Below, in pieces: positions 35,578 through 40,995 of a stretch of DNA of 40,995 nt. Within the stretch, counting starts at the first letter, position 1. Each line of letters begins with the position of its first letter. Position numbers and translations under genes: made by a program. The notes under the pieces were generated by a model, which did no database searches, was not told the origin of the DNA, and worked only from the letters and a program-made list of their open reading frames with translations. The DNA lies in the NCBI GenBank assembly GCA_903840265.1, contig CAIMFH010000117.1, positions 1 to 40,995 on the forward strand, written 5' to 3'. Origin of the DNA: an uncultured Schlesneria sp. Lineage in GTDB: Bacteria > Planctomycetota > Planctomycetia > Planctomycetales > Planctomycetaceae.

Positions 35578-36801
35578 ATGATCCATCTGTTCTTTCATCA
35601 GCGGCTTTCGTTGCAGCAACTCTCTTGCTTTCTTACGGTCTGGCTGGTGTCAATCGCGACATTCGCCGAAGAACGTGCGACCGCCACGGTGGGAGAATTC
35701 GAGCGGTTTCCAATCGAATTCGGAGAGGTAATACGGATTCCCGTTGAAATCCTTGGCGAAAAGCATTCGTTTGTGCTGGACTCGGGATGTACTGATAGCG
35801 TTCTCGATGCGGCATTTCGTGATCGTCTGGGTCCTGTGATCAAGCAGAATGAACTCGAAACCGCCAGTTCTATTCGTCAGTTCGCGTTTTATTCGGCACC
35901 AGAATTGAAAATCGGAGTCCGTTCCAGTCAAACCTTTCGCGCGGCGCGCCCCGTCGCGAGCATGGACCTGTCAAATCTCCGACACACTACGGGATTCCAG
36001 GAAATGGGTTTTCTCGGCATGGACTTCCTCGACTCTCAAGTCGTACGGATCAATGCCGATGACGGGTTCGTCGCTTTCCAGAAGGCCCCCACATCGAGTA
36101 CGGCACATGTGGAGACGATTCGGATGATTCGAGGCAGTCCACGAATTATGATTGGGCTTTCCGACTTTGGGTTTCAGTCCATTCTAGTCGACACCGGCAG
36201 CACGTTTTGTGTGACGCTCGAGTACAAACTGTTCAATGAGTTGCTGGACCGAAAGCGGATTGTTTTGAGAGGTTCTGCGGACATAGCCGTTGCTGGTGAT
36301 GATTCAACCTCGCGACTCGGGGTTCTGGACCACATTACTTTGGGGCCCTATCAACTCCGCAACGTGAAAGTGATGGAAGGTCAGGCGAGCGTGGTCGGTC
36401 TGGAATTCCTCCAACGGTTCGATATTGAATTGGATTTTCCAAATCGCCGGGCATATTTTCGACCAGGTCGTCGCGCGCAACTCCCTGATCGGTGGAACTG
36501 CGCCGGAATCTGGGTAGAACGAGTTGAGGGCAGAACGATTGTCCGGTCAGTCCAACCGCGAAGTGTTGCCGAGAAATGCGGAATCCTCAAAGGTGATTTG
36601 ATTCTTCGAGTGAATGGGATTTCCGCCACGCAGGTCTTAATGGCAAAGATTCGTCAACTCCGCTCTGAGCCGGGAACAGAATTGAAGCTTTCCTTGGAAC
36701 GCGACAGTGAGGTTCGAGATGTCGTGCTCAAATTGGAGCGACAACCCGATCCATTCCCGAACGCACTGCCGGCGGCAACATTCAGGCCAATCCCGGATTG
36801 A
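35578..36801 (+). CDS. Two-lobed retropepsin-like aspartic protease with C-terminal PDZ domain
   Basis: This is a 407-residue protein. ATG 35578 gives a signal peptide (CFLTVWLVSIATFAEE); the GTG at 35512 would add a non-signal extension. Lobe 1 has FVLDSGCTDSVLD (D68-S-G) and lobe 2 has SILVDTGSTFCVT (D205-T-G). Both are catalytic Asp motifs of aspartic proteases, within one chain. Each lobe is followed by a late FLGMDFLD / VVGLEFLQRFDIELDF strand, the retropepsin Leu-Gly-type closing motif. Residues about 320-390 form a PDZ domain (IVRSVQPRSVAEKCGILKGDLILRVNGI). Many bacterial retropepsin-like proteins have a single D-T/S-G and dimerise; this arrangement looks like an internal pseudo-dimer. 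It is probably periplasmic or membrane-proximal. It stands alone and is transcribed away from the SpoIIE fragment. Confidence 0.78.
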   Translation: MIHLFFHQRLSLQQLSCFLTVWLVSIATFAEERATATVGEFERFPIEFGEVIRIPVEILGEKHSFVLDSGCTDSVLDAAFRDRLGPVIKQNELETASSIRQFAFYSAPELKIGVRSSQTFRAARPVASMDLSNLRHTTGFQEMGFLGMDFLDSQVVRINADDGFVAFQKAPTSSTAHVETIRMIRGSPRIMIGLSDFGFQSILVDTGSTFCVTLEYKLFNELLDRKRIVLRGSADIAVAGDDSTSRLGVLDHITLGPYQLRNVKVMEGQASVVGLEFLQRFDIELDFPNRRAYFRPGRRAQLPDRWNCAGIWVERVEGRTIVRSVQPRSVAEKCGILKGDLILRVNGISATQVLMAKIRQLRSEPGTELKLSLERDSEVRDVVLKLERQPDPFPNALPAATFRPIPD

Positions 36802-36819
36802 TTCTCTGCGCCTCAGTGA

Positions 36820-36930
36820 TCCGCATTCCAGAATGCGGTCGGCCCGAATGGAAAACTACTGGGAATCGACATTTCGGACCAGATGCTCGCAAATGCGCAG
36901 ATGTTGTTGACGAAGGGAAGGTTACCTTGT
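36820..36930 (+). pseudogene. Possible SAM-dependent methyltransferase scrap
   Basis: Starting after an in-frame TGA (36817-36819), the frame reads NAVGPNGKLLGIDIS, then DQMLANAQ. This is the motif I-to-II region typical of class I methyltransferases (VGPxGKVxGxDxSxxMLxxA). The SAM-binding glycine loop before it and all downstream motifs are missing. It sits immediately after the aspartic protease stop. Only about 30 codons look homologous, so the call rests on one motif. Confidence 0.35.
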
Positions 36931-36989
36931 CGCCTTCCAAGCCATAGGACCGAAGAGCAGGTCGAGCGAACTTGTGAGGAGCGAGTACT

Positions 36990-37193
36990 CTGACTCCCGA
37001 ATCGCAGAAAGAACAGCTCGACCAGGTCCTCGAACGGCTCGACAAGCACGCGGAAAGCCAGTTGGAGATGGCCCGCCTGTTCATCGATCGGGGAAAGACC
37101 GAGATCGCACGTCGACGGTTGCACGAGCTCGTGGAGATGTACGGCAAGTCCGAGGCGGCACAGGAGGCCAGTAAGCTGCTCAAGGGGCTGTAG
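36990..37193 (+). CDS. Small TPR-like helical protein with no canonical start, or a gene 3' end
   Basis: The frame following a TGA at 36975-36977 reads LTPESQKEQLDQVLERLDKH, then continues with an amphipathic pair of helices (LEMARLFIDRGKTEIARRRL; LVEMYGKSEAAQEASKLLKGL) to TAG at 37191-37193. The pattern A-x-L-x-x-x-G-x-x-x-x-A-x-x-x-L followed by a Y-x-x-S-x-A-A-x-E-A block is like the last repeat of a tetratricopeptide protein. No ATG, GTG or TTG lies upstream in frame. An AGGAG at 36977-36981 sits about nine bases before the CTG at 36990, so a rare CTG start is conceivable. Otherwise it is the decayed 3' end of a larger TPR gene. Function unknown. Confidence 0.45.
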   Translation: MTPESQKEQLDQVLERLDKHAESQLEMARLFIDRGKTEIARRRLHELVEMYGKSEAAQEASKLLKGL

Positions 37194-37347
37194 AACCATC
37201 CGGGAGCAGGTCCTTCGGCAACTGTCATTTGTATTGATTTCAATCAAAATAGGTTGCTGAAGAATCTTGTTTATAACGACTCTGCGCGACGTCATCGTGT
37301 TGACTTAAATAAACCTGAGGCCATGCCGGCCGTCGGGCAGCCCCAAA

Positions 37348-37472
37348 AGCGACCCCTGATAGCTAACGGAAATGACACGCCCCGGCCGGTGGCAACACTG
37401 ACCGAGGGCCGAATCGCTGATAGCTAAAGAAAAGCAAGCCCCCGGCCACAGGTGGCCTGCAGCCGGGGGCTT
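37348..37472. repeat. Imperfect direct repeat of a CTGATAGCTAA + GC-rich hairpin unit
   Basis: Two related units occur. The first, near 37354-37393, has CTGATAGCTAACGG followed by GCCCCGGCCGGTGG. The second, near 37416-37455, has CTGATAGCTAAAGA followed by GCCCCCGGCCACAGGTGG. The second contains the full terminator hairpin; the first keeps only one arm. This looks like a duplicated, partly decayed terminator unit. Confidence 0.5.
37436..37472 (-). terminator. Strong intrinsic terminator
   Basis: AAGCCCCCGGC (37436-37446) pairs perfectly with GCCGGGGGCTT (37462-37472), giving an 11-bp stem. The 15-base loop contains a small inner CAGG/CCTG stem. Read on the minus strand it is followed by the T-rich tract GCTTTTCTTTAGC, and it lies 15 bases after the stop of the minus-strand nuclease gene. 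It is therefore the natural terminator of the STAS-nuclease direction. Confidence 0.75.
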
Positions 37473-37487
37473 GATCGGAAGTCCGGC

Positions 37488-37952
37488 CTACCCGGTCCAG
37501 GCAGCACACCGTTTGCGATACGGGCAGGACGGACAGTTCATCATCGACGGTACGGGATAAACGTTCCCCGCCGAGATCGATTTCCAGACATGCTCGATGA
37601 TGTTGAGCGTTCGATCCAGCAGACGGGCATCGAACGCAACCTCGTGAACGGACACATCCGGCGTCTTCGTCTTGGTCAGCACCACAAACGACAGCTTGAC
37701 CGGCTTGCTGGCCAGATCACCCGCGAGCTGGCTGTAGAGCAGCAACTGACCACTCGATTCAGCGACCTGTTCGGCCGACCATCGACTGCGGGACGTCTTG
37801 AAGTCAACGATGTTCAGAGAATCACTGGTTTCCAGGGCGAGGTCGATCCGGCTGAGCTGCTGAAGACCCCTGAAATGCGGCCAGCATCCGGTGGGCCAGG
37901 TCCCGGAGCGAAACCATGGATTCGTTCCCGCAGTGAACCCAGGCGGGATCAA
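37488..37952 (-). pseudogene. PD-(D/E)XK nuclease (RecB/Cas4-like), N-terminally truncated
   Basis: On the minus strand, residues from about 35 onward match PDDEXK_1-type nucleases: RIDLALETS with D37, and NIVDFKTSRSRWS with D50-x-K52 (the second acidic residue and catalytic Lys). GQLLLYSQLAGDL and VVLTKTKTP follow, and the end carries a Cys cluster, C140-P-S-C143 and C149. Family members are usually about 250 residues or more and have a further N-terminal helical part, in Cas4/AddB-like forms with a fourth Cys. Here only 154 codons are open, from a TTG, and the first ~34 residues look non-homologous. The gene is thus probably a 5'-truncated relic. It abuts the STAS gene upstream and the terminator downstream. 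No cas genes are nearby, so CRISPR linkage is not supported. Confidence 0.7.
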
Positions 37953-38347
37953 CGCTTTGGTTGTTTCTCGCCGCCCAACTCAGCAACGGCCTCTTCCAGT
38001 TTAGCGGTGGTTGGGCAAAGCGTACTCAGCCGGCAGAGGTCCAGGATTTCTTTCACATCGCTCGAACAGCAAATGAACCCTCGCTTGTTCTGATTAACCA
38101 CCAATTTGGCCAGTTGGAAGACGACGGACACGCTGGCATGATCGATAAATTGCGTGTCGCGAATATCGACGACAACCGATCCCGGAGCTGCTGTTATGGC
38201 CTGGACAAACTCTTCCAGCAGGTCACTAACCAGCGGAGTCGGACCTGACCAGCAAGTTTGTTCGTTAACGGCTGCTAATGTGTCCTTTGCGACCGCGATC
38301 AGTGTAACGGTGCCAAGTGGCACAGAGTTGACGTGCGGGTGTTGCAT
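37949..38347 (-). CDS. STAS-domain protein (anti-anti-sigma factor-like)
   Basis: This is a 132-residue protein on the minus strand starting at ATG 38347-38345. The chain shows an N-terminal beta hairpin (VPLGTVTLIAVAKDTLAAVNEQ). The STAS core follows: SVVVDIRDTQFIDHASVSVVFQLAKLVVNQNKRGFICCSS, then DVKEILDLCRLSTLCPTTAKLEEAVAEL. The usual phosphorylatable Ser/Thr position falls in FIDHASVSVV, where the exact residue is uncertain. STAS proteins are switched by kinase and SpoIIE-type phosphatase partners in sigma-factor or output control. A truncated PAS-SpoIIE gene lies 3 kb away on the same strand, so a former partner switch is plausible but not proven. Confidence 0.8.
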   Translation of the reverse strand: MQHPHVNSVPLGTVTLIAVAKDTLAAVNEQTCWSGPTPLVSDLLEEFVQAITAAPGSVVVDIRDTQFIDHASVSVVFQLAKLVVNQNKRGFICCSSDVKEILDLCRLSTLCPTTAKLEEAVAELGGEKQPKR

Positions 38348-38408
38348 CTGTCCATCGTCTCCTTTGGTTTAACGCGTTCAAGGTAACTGGCCCACTTTCG
38401 ATGAACAA

Positions 38409-38448
38409 CCAACACCGTGAACCGCCAACGACTGTGGATCAAGTTGAC
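38409..38448. repeat. 40-bp dispersed repeat, copy 1
   Basis: The sequence from CCAACACCGTGAACCGCCAA to TCAAGTTGAC matches 39402-39441 at about 35 of 40 positions. It lies in the gap between the STAS gene and the next minus-strand gene. Read on the minus strand both copies can encode SRWRF, which produces spurious short ORFs. Confidence 0.65.
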
Positions 38449-38555
38449 CCGAATTGTACGGGCTTCTGGATGAATCGTCGGGCAGAACCCGGGACCCCTC
38501 CTGATGCCACCGCAATTAACGCCGCGAAAAGGCAAATGTTCTTCGGTACTGGCCA

Positions 38556-38954
38556 TCACGTGCGTTGGTCAGATTTAGCCGCCCTCTTTCGCGGCTTCCA
38601 GAGAATCAGGTAGGCGGAGAGCAGGGTCAGGGGAACGGTAATGGACCAGTAGGGCACGCACCAATCTCTGAACTGAAACGGCTCAAACTGCATTTGCAAC
38701 TCGTGGATTTCGTCGGTCAGCTCATCGACGGGCCGGTCACTTGAATCGAATCCCCAGTCGGCAGGGCCGTTTGTCACAGCCCACCAGTGAACTCTACCGT
38801 CCAATGCAACGATTGCATTCTGGCGACGGCCAACCGGGAACATGATGGCATCGCCGATCATGCGACTTCTGATCCACCCAACCATCAACACGCACGCCAG
38901 CACCAGTGCAACGCACCCCACCTTCCGTCGCCAGCCAAGGAAGAATTCACGCAT
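38556..38954 (-). CDS. Small uncharacterised membrane protein
   Basis: This is a 132-residue minus-strand protein starting at ATG 38954-38952. Two hydrophobic segments are clear: residues about 12-28 (VGCVALVLACVLMVGWI) and about 105-122 (WSITVPLTLLSAYLILW). A soluble stretch in between carries conserved-looking blocks (AIVALDGRVHWWAVTNGPADWGFD; FEPFQFRDWCVPYW). The C-terminus is basic (KPRKRAAKSDQR). The layout suggests two transmembrane helices with an extracytoplasmic loop of about 75 residues. I believe similar small proteins are common in planctomycetes, but I know no function. The next gene upstream on this strand ends 40 bases away, so the two may be co-transcribed. Confidence 0.7.
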   Translation of the reverse strand: MREFFLGWRRKVGCVALVLACVLMVGWIRSRMIGDAIMFPVGRRQNAIVALDGRVHWWAVTNGPADWGFDSSDRPVDELTDEIHELQMQFEPFQFRDWCVPYWSITVPLTLLSAYLILWKPRKRAAKSDQRT

Positions 38955-38994
38955 GTGTTATGTCCAGTGGCGACTGTCGTTCGGCGACGAAATG

Positions 38995-39351
38995 CTAGCC
39001 GACTTCATAACCTGGCGGATTTGCCAGATCCCATGCACAGCTTTCACGCATCGCGTCTTCCAGTGTCGCAAACCAACCCGAGTCCATCCCAATGTTCATG
39101 TGCTCTCCCGAGAGCCACACGAGTCCCCAAGGGAATGTCGGCCCAAATCCGTTTGCGCAATGCGCGACGGCGGTATTGGACGGTAGATGCTCAAGGACGG
39201 TCCAGCAAATGTATTTCTCGCCGGGTTGTCCGTAGTCCCAATCCCGTTCGACAGGATAGGGAGTAACGAGAAGTTGGCGAATCGCTGCAACCAGGTCGGT
39301 ATCCGAGATCGTCGCAAGTTCCTCGTCAACAAGTTTCGCGATCGATGACAT
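38995..39351 (-). CDS. Uncharacterised small soluble protein
   Basis: This is a 118-residue minus-strand protein. ATG 39351-39349 is preferred over the adjacent GTG. It has no signal peptide or membrane segment. Distinct blocks are ERDWDYGQPGEKYICWTVLEH, TAVAHCANGFGPTFPWGLVWLSGEHMNIGMDSGWFATLEDA. The aromatic-rich, Gly-rich pattern looks like a compact cytoplasmic fold. I have an impression of similar stand-alone small bacterial proteins, some in accessory regions, but cannot name the family. No toxin gene is adjacent, so an immunity role is not supported. Confidence 0.65.
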   Translation of the reverse strand: MSSIAKLVDEELATISDTDLVAAIRQLLVTPYPVERDWDYGQPGEKYICWTVLEHLPSNTAVAHCANGFGPTFPWGLVWLSGEHMNIGMDSGWFATLEDAMRESCAWDLANPPGYEVG

Positions 39352-39401
39352 CACGGTTGATTCCGTCCGAGAAACTTGCCGCCGGGCTTCCGATCAAGAC
39401 G

Positions 39402-39441
39402 CCAACACTTTGAACCGCCAGCGACTGCGGGTCAAGTTGAC
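39402..39441. repeat. 40-bp dispersed repeat, copy 2
   Basis: CCAACACTTTGAACCGCCAG to TCAAGTTGAC corresponds to 38409-38448. The copies flank the two small minus-strand genes as direct repeats, about 990 bases apart. This could be a dispersed planctomycete repeat, or the footprint of a mobile cassette carrying those two genes. Confidence 0.65.
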
Positions 39442-39541
39442 AGCCAGGTTCGGCGTGATGCGCTTATGCTCCCTCAAGGGACCATCCTGTGCCATGCCAG
39501 TAACCCGGTCCTCCGAAATTGGATGGGGGGGGGGGCGGGCG
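39442..39541. other. Junction sequence with G11 tract before the IS
   Basis: About 100 bases between repeat copy 2 and the IS end. The only notable item is a run of 11 G at 39525-39535 followed by CGGGCGC. Poly-G tracts are prone to slippage and to assembly error. No gene is seen. Confidence 0.5.
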
Positions 39542-40995
39542 CTAGCAGCCCGTGGTGAAAGTCCCGCTCCCATTGACGACCGCAAAAAATGCGCTACCCT
39601 TCAGCCGCAGTCAATGTACGGGTCACACGGAGGTCGATTTGATGGTGATGGGGCGGCGAAGAGAGGAGCGTCAGGAGTCGTTGTTTGTGGCGGCGGGTGC
39701 CCTTCAGGCTCCTCGCCATGTGTTTTACGAGCGTCTCAACCGCATCTTGGCACAGCATGGCTTTGACGCATTCGTGGAAGAGTTATGCCGTCCATTCTAT
39801 GCGGAGAAGAAGGGACGACCGGGGCTGGCCCCCGGTGTGTACTTCCGGACCCTGTTCATCGGTTATTTCGAGGGGATCGATTCTGAGCGGGGGATGGCCT
39901 GGCGAATCGAGGATTCCCTGAGCTTGCGGGCGTTCCTGGGGTTCACCCTGGCCGATTCGCCTCCGGATCATTCGACGCTGTCCCGCACGCGGCGACTGAT
40001 TGACGTGGAAACTCATGATGCCGTGTTTGGGTGGATGCTCAAGGTTCTGTCGGGAGAGGGACTGATCGATGGCCGGACTGTGGGTGTCGACGGCACGTTC
40101 CTGGAAGCGAATGCCGCCTTGCGTTCGATCGTGCGGAAAGATTCCGGCGAGTCGTACTCGGAGTTCCTGACGGACCTGGCCAAGGCGTCCGGGATCGAGA
40201 CGCCGACGCGGGCCGACCTGGCGAAAATCGACCGGAAACGCCCCAAGAAAGGATCGAACGATGACTGGGAGCACCCCGGCGATCCGACCGCGAAAATCAT
40301 GAAAATGAAGGATGGCTCGACCCATCTGGCTCACAAGGCCGAACATGTCGTGGACATGGGTGAAAAGGGGCAGGGCGCGATCCTGGCAGTGGTTCGTCAT
40401 GACGCGAACCGTGGCGACACGAACACGATCCTCGAATCCGTCAACGAAGCGACACGCCACTTGCAGTCGGCACGAAACGATGCGGCGCCTTCGACCGAAC
40501 GCTCACCGTCAACCATTCACGAAGTGGTGACCGACAAGGGCTATCACAGTAATGACGTGTTACAGGATTTCGCGGAACTGGAAGTCCGGACATATTGCTC
40601 TGAACCGGATCGTGGTCGCCGGAATTGGCGCGGCCAGAACGGCCTCGAAGCTCAGGCCGTAGTCTATGCGAACCGGCGACGAATCCGCGGTGCGCGGGGG
40701 AAGCGTCTGCTGGCGCGCCGCGGTGAGTTCCTCGAGCGGACGTTTGCTCATTGTTACGAGACCGGTGGCATGAGGCGTCTGCACGTGCGAGGCGATGCGA
40801 ACATCACCAAGCGACTGCTCCTGCAAGCGGCCGCCTTCAATCTCAGTCTCGTCATGCGAAAACTGTTCAAAGCCGGGACACCGCGAGGGTACGGGGACCT
40901 CGTGGCGGCCGTTTACAGCGCCCTTTTGACCCCTTGGACGAAGCTCAAGACCGCAGCAACGACATTTTCACGTCACGTATTCGAAATCGACCGAA
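39540..40995 (+). mobile_element. Insertion sequence, left part (runs off the window)
   Basis: The element probably begins close to GCTAGCAGCCCGTGGTGAAAG at 39541-39561, about 100 bases before the transposase start, just after a run of 11 G (39525-39535). From memory, CTAGCAGCCCGT-type ends are common for IS elements of this transposase group. The right end is outside the window, so the terminal inverted repeat cannot be verified, and the exact boundary is uncertain by some tens of bases. Confidence 0.6.
39642..40995 (+). CDS. DDE transposase, IS1182/IS5-superfamily-like, 3' end outside window
   Basis: The frame is open from ATG 39642 (CGGAGG seven bases upstream) to the window edge, giving 451 codons. 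The N-terminal DUF772-like part reads FYERLNRILAQHGFDAFVEELC and PGVYFRTLFIGYFEGIDSERGMAWRIEDSLSLRAFLGF, then PDHSTLSRTRRLI. The DDE catalytic residues are all present: VGVDGTFLEANAA (D150), VTDKGYHSNDVL (D298) and EFLERTFAHCYETGGMRR (E365). A KRLLLQAAAFNLSLVMRKLF block and GTPRGYGDL follow. This is a full-length type with no internal stop, so it is likely active. The exact IS family (IS1182 versus other IS5-related) is tentative. Confidence 0.85.
   Translation, partial: MVMGRRREERQESLFVAAGALQAPRHVFYERLNRILAQHGFDAFVEELCRPFYAEKKGRPGLAPGVYFRTLFIGYFEGIDSERGMAWRIEDSLSLRAFLGFTLADSPPDHSTLSRTRRLIDVETHDAVFGWMLKVLSGEGLIDGRTVGVDGTFLEANAALRSIVRKDSGESYSEFLTDLAKASGIETPTRADLAKIDRKRPKKGSNDDWEHPGDPTAKIMKMKDGSTHLAHKAEHVVDMGEKGQGAILAVVRHDANRGDTNTILESVNEATRHLQSARNDAAPSTERSPSTIHEVVTDKGYHSNDVLQDFAELEVRTYCSEPDRGRRNWRGQNGLEAQAVVYANRRRIRGARGKRLLARRGEFLERTFAHCYETGGMRRLHVRGDANITKRLLLQAAAFNLSLVMRKLFKAGTPRGYGDLVAAVYSALLTPWTKLKTAATTFSRHVFEIDR

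Noticed and set aside
37488-37952. Cas4 of a CRISPR system
   Set aside because: The nuclease is RecB/Cas4-like, but no repeats, cas1, cas2 or other cas genes occur in the window, and the gene is truncated.
38299-38559. Minus-strand ORF of 86 codons upstream of the STAS gene
   Set aside because: Its only distinctive part (SRWRF) comes from the dispersed 40-bp repeat, which makes the same pseudo-peptide at 39394-39585.
38995-39351. Immunity protein of a toxin system
   Set aside because: Size and position in an accessory zone would fit, but no toxin, secretion or polymorphic module is adjacent.
39669-39682. GTCAGGAGTCGTTG shared with 23027-23040
   Set aside because: The copy here lies in the transposase coding sequence (RQESL); a 14-base match is probably chance or codon-driven rather than a shared terminal repeat.

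Overview
The window almost certainly comes from a planctomycete (Planctomycetota). It carries the planctomycete-type cytochrome c / DUF1592-DUF1588-DUF1585 protein paired with a Tat-exported DUF1552 protein, several SGNH sialate-O-acetylesterase (SASA) proteins, sulfatases, DUF6288-type PDZ/HEAT proteins, ThuA, beta-propeller dehydrogenase-like proteins and many large secreted proteins. Composition is moderately GC-rich and even.

Region 1 (1-33246, all plus strand) is a long co-directional array for secreted carbohydrate metabolism. In order it holds: 3' end of a SASA esterase; DUF1592-type cytochrome and DUF1552 protein (ATGA overlap); a DUF2341/LamG/SASA esterase; a SASA C-terminal remnant; a tandem-duplicated lethal-factor-like metallopeptidase; a SASA esterase; a sulfatase C-terminal remnant; a frameshifted sulfatase; a mandelate-racemase-family remnant; a five-heme cytochrome c overlapping a heme-free beta-propeller; ThuA; a DUF6288 protein; a Tat-exported alpha/beta hydrolase; a DcsG-like ATP-grasp enzyme; a double-SASA protein; a PQQ-type beta-propeller; a second DUF6288 protein; a classical sialate O-acetylesterase; and an (alpha/alpha)6 glycoside hydrolase with two discoidin-like modules. 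Together these suggest extracellular or periplasmic breakdown of an acetylated, possibly sulfated glycan: de-acetylation, desulfation, glycosidic cleavage and oxidation of released sugars with electron transfer to c-type cytochromes. The substrate cannot be read from the sequence.

Region 2 (33247-39641) is a rearranged accessory zone. A minus-strand sulfatase lacking its catalytic half is fused to a PAS-SpoIIE phosphatase gene lacking its 3' half. Next come a plus-strand two-lobed aspartic protease with a PDZ domain, a methyltransferase-like scrap, a small TPR-like reading frame with no ATG, a truncated PD-(D/E)XK nuclease followed by a strong terminator, a STAS protein, two small uncharacterised proteins, and a 40-bp repeat in two copies.

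Region 3 (about 39540 to the end) is the left part of an insertion sequence whose DDE transposase runs off the window with an intact D-D-E triad.

The most unusual points are enzyme-pseudoenzyme pairs inside single chains. The metallopeptidase has a second copy that lost its zinc ligands (HELAH to HELAL, E to Q). The double-SASA protein has a second copy that lost its nucleophile (GQSN to GQRN). I found no CRISPR array, tRNA or rRNA.
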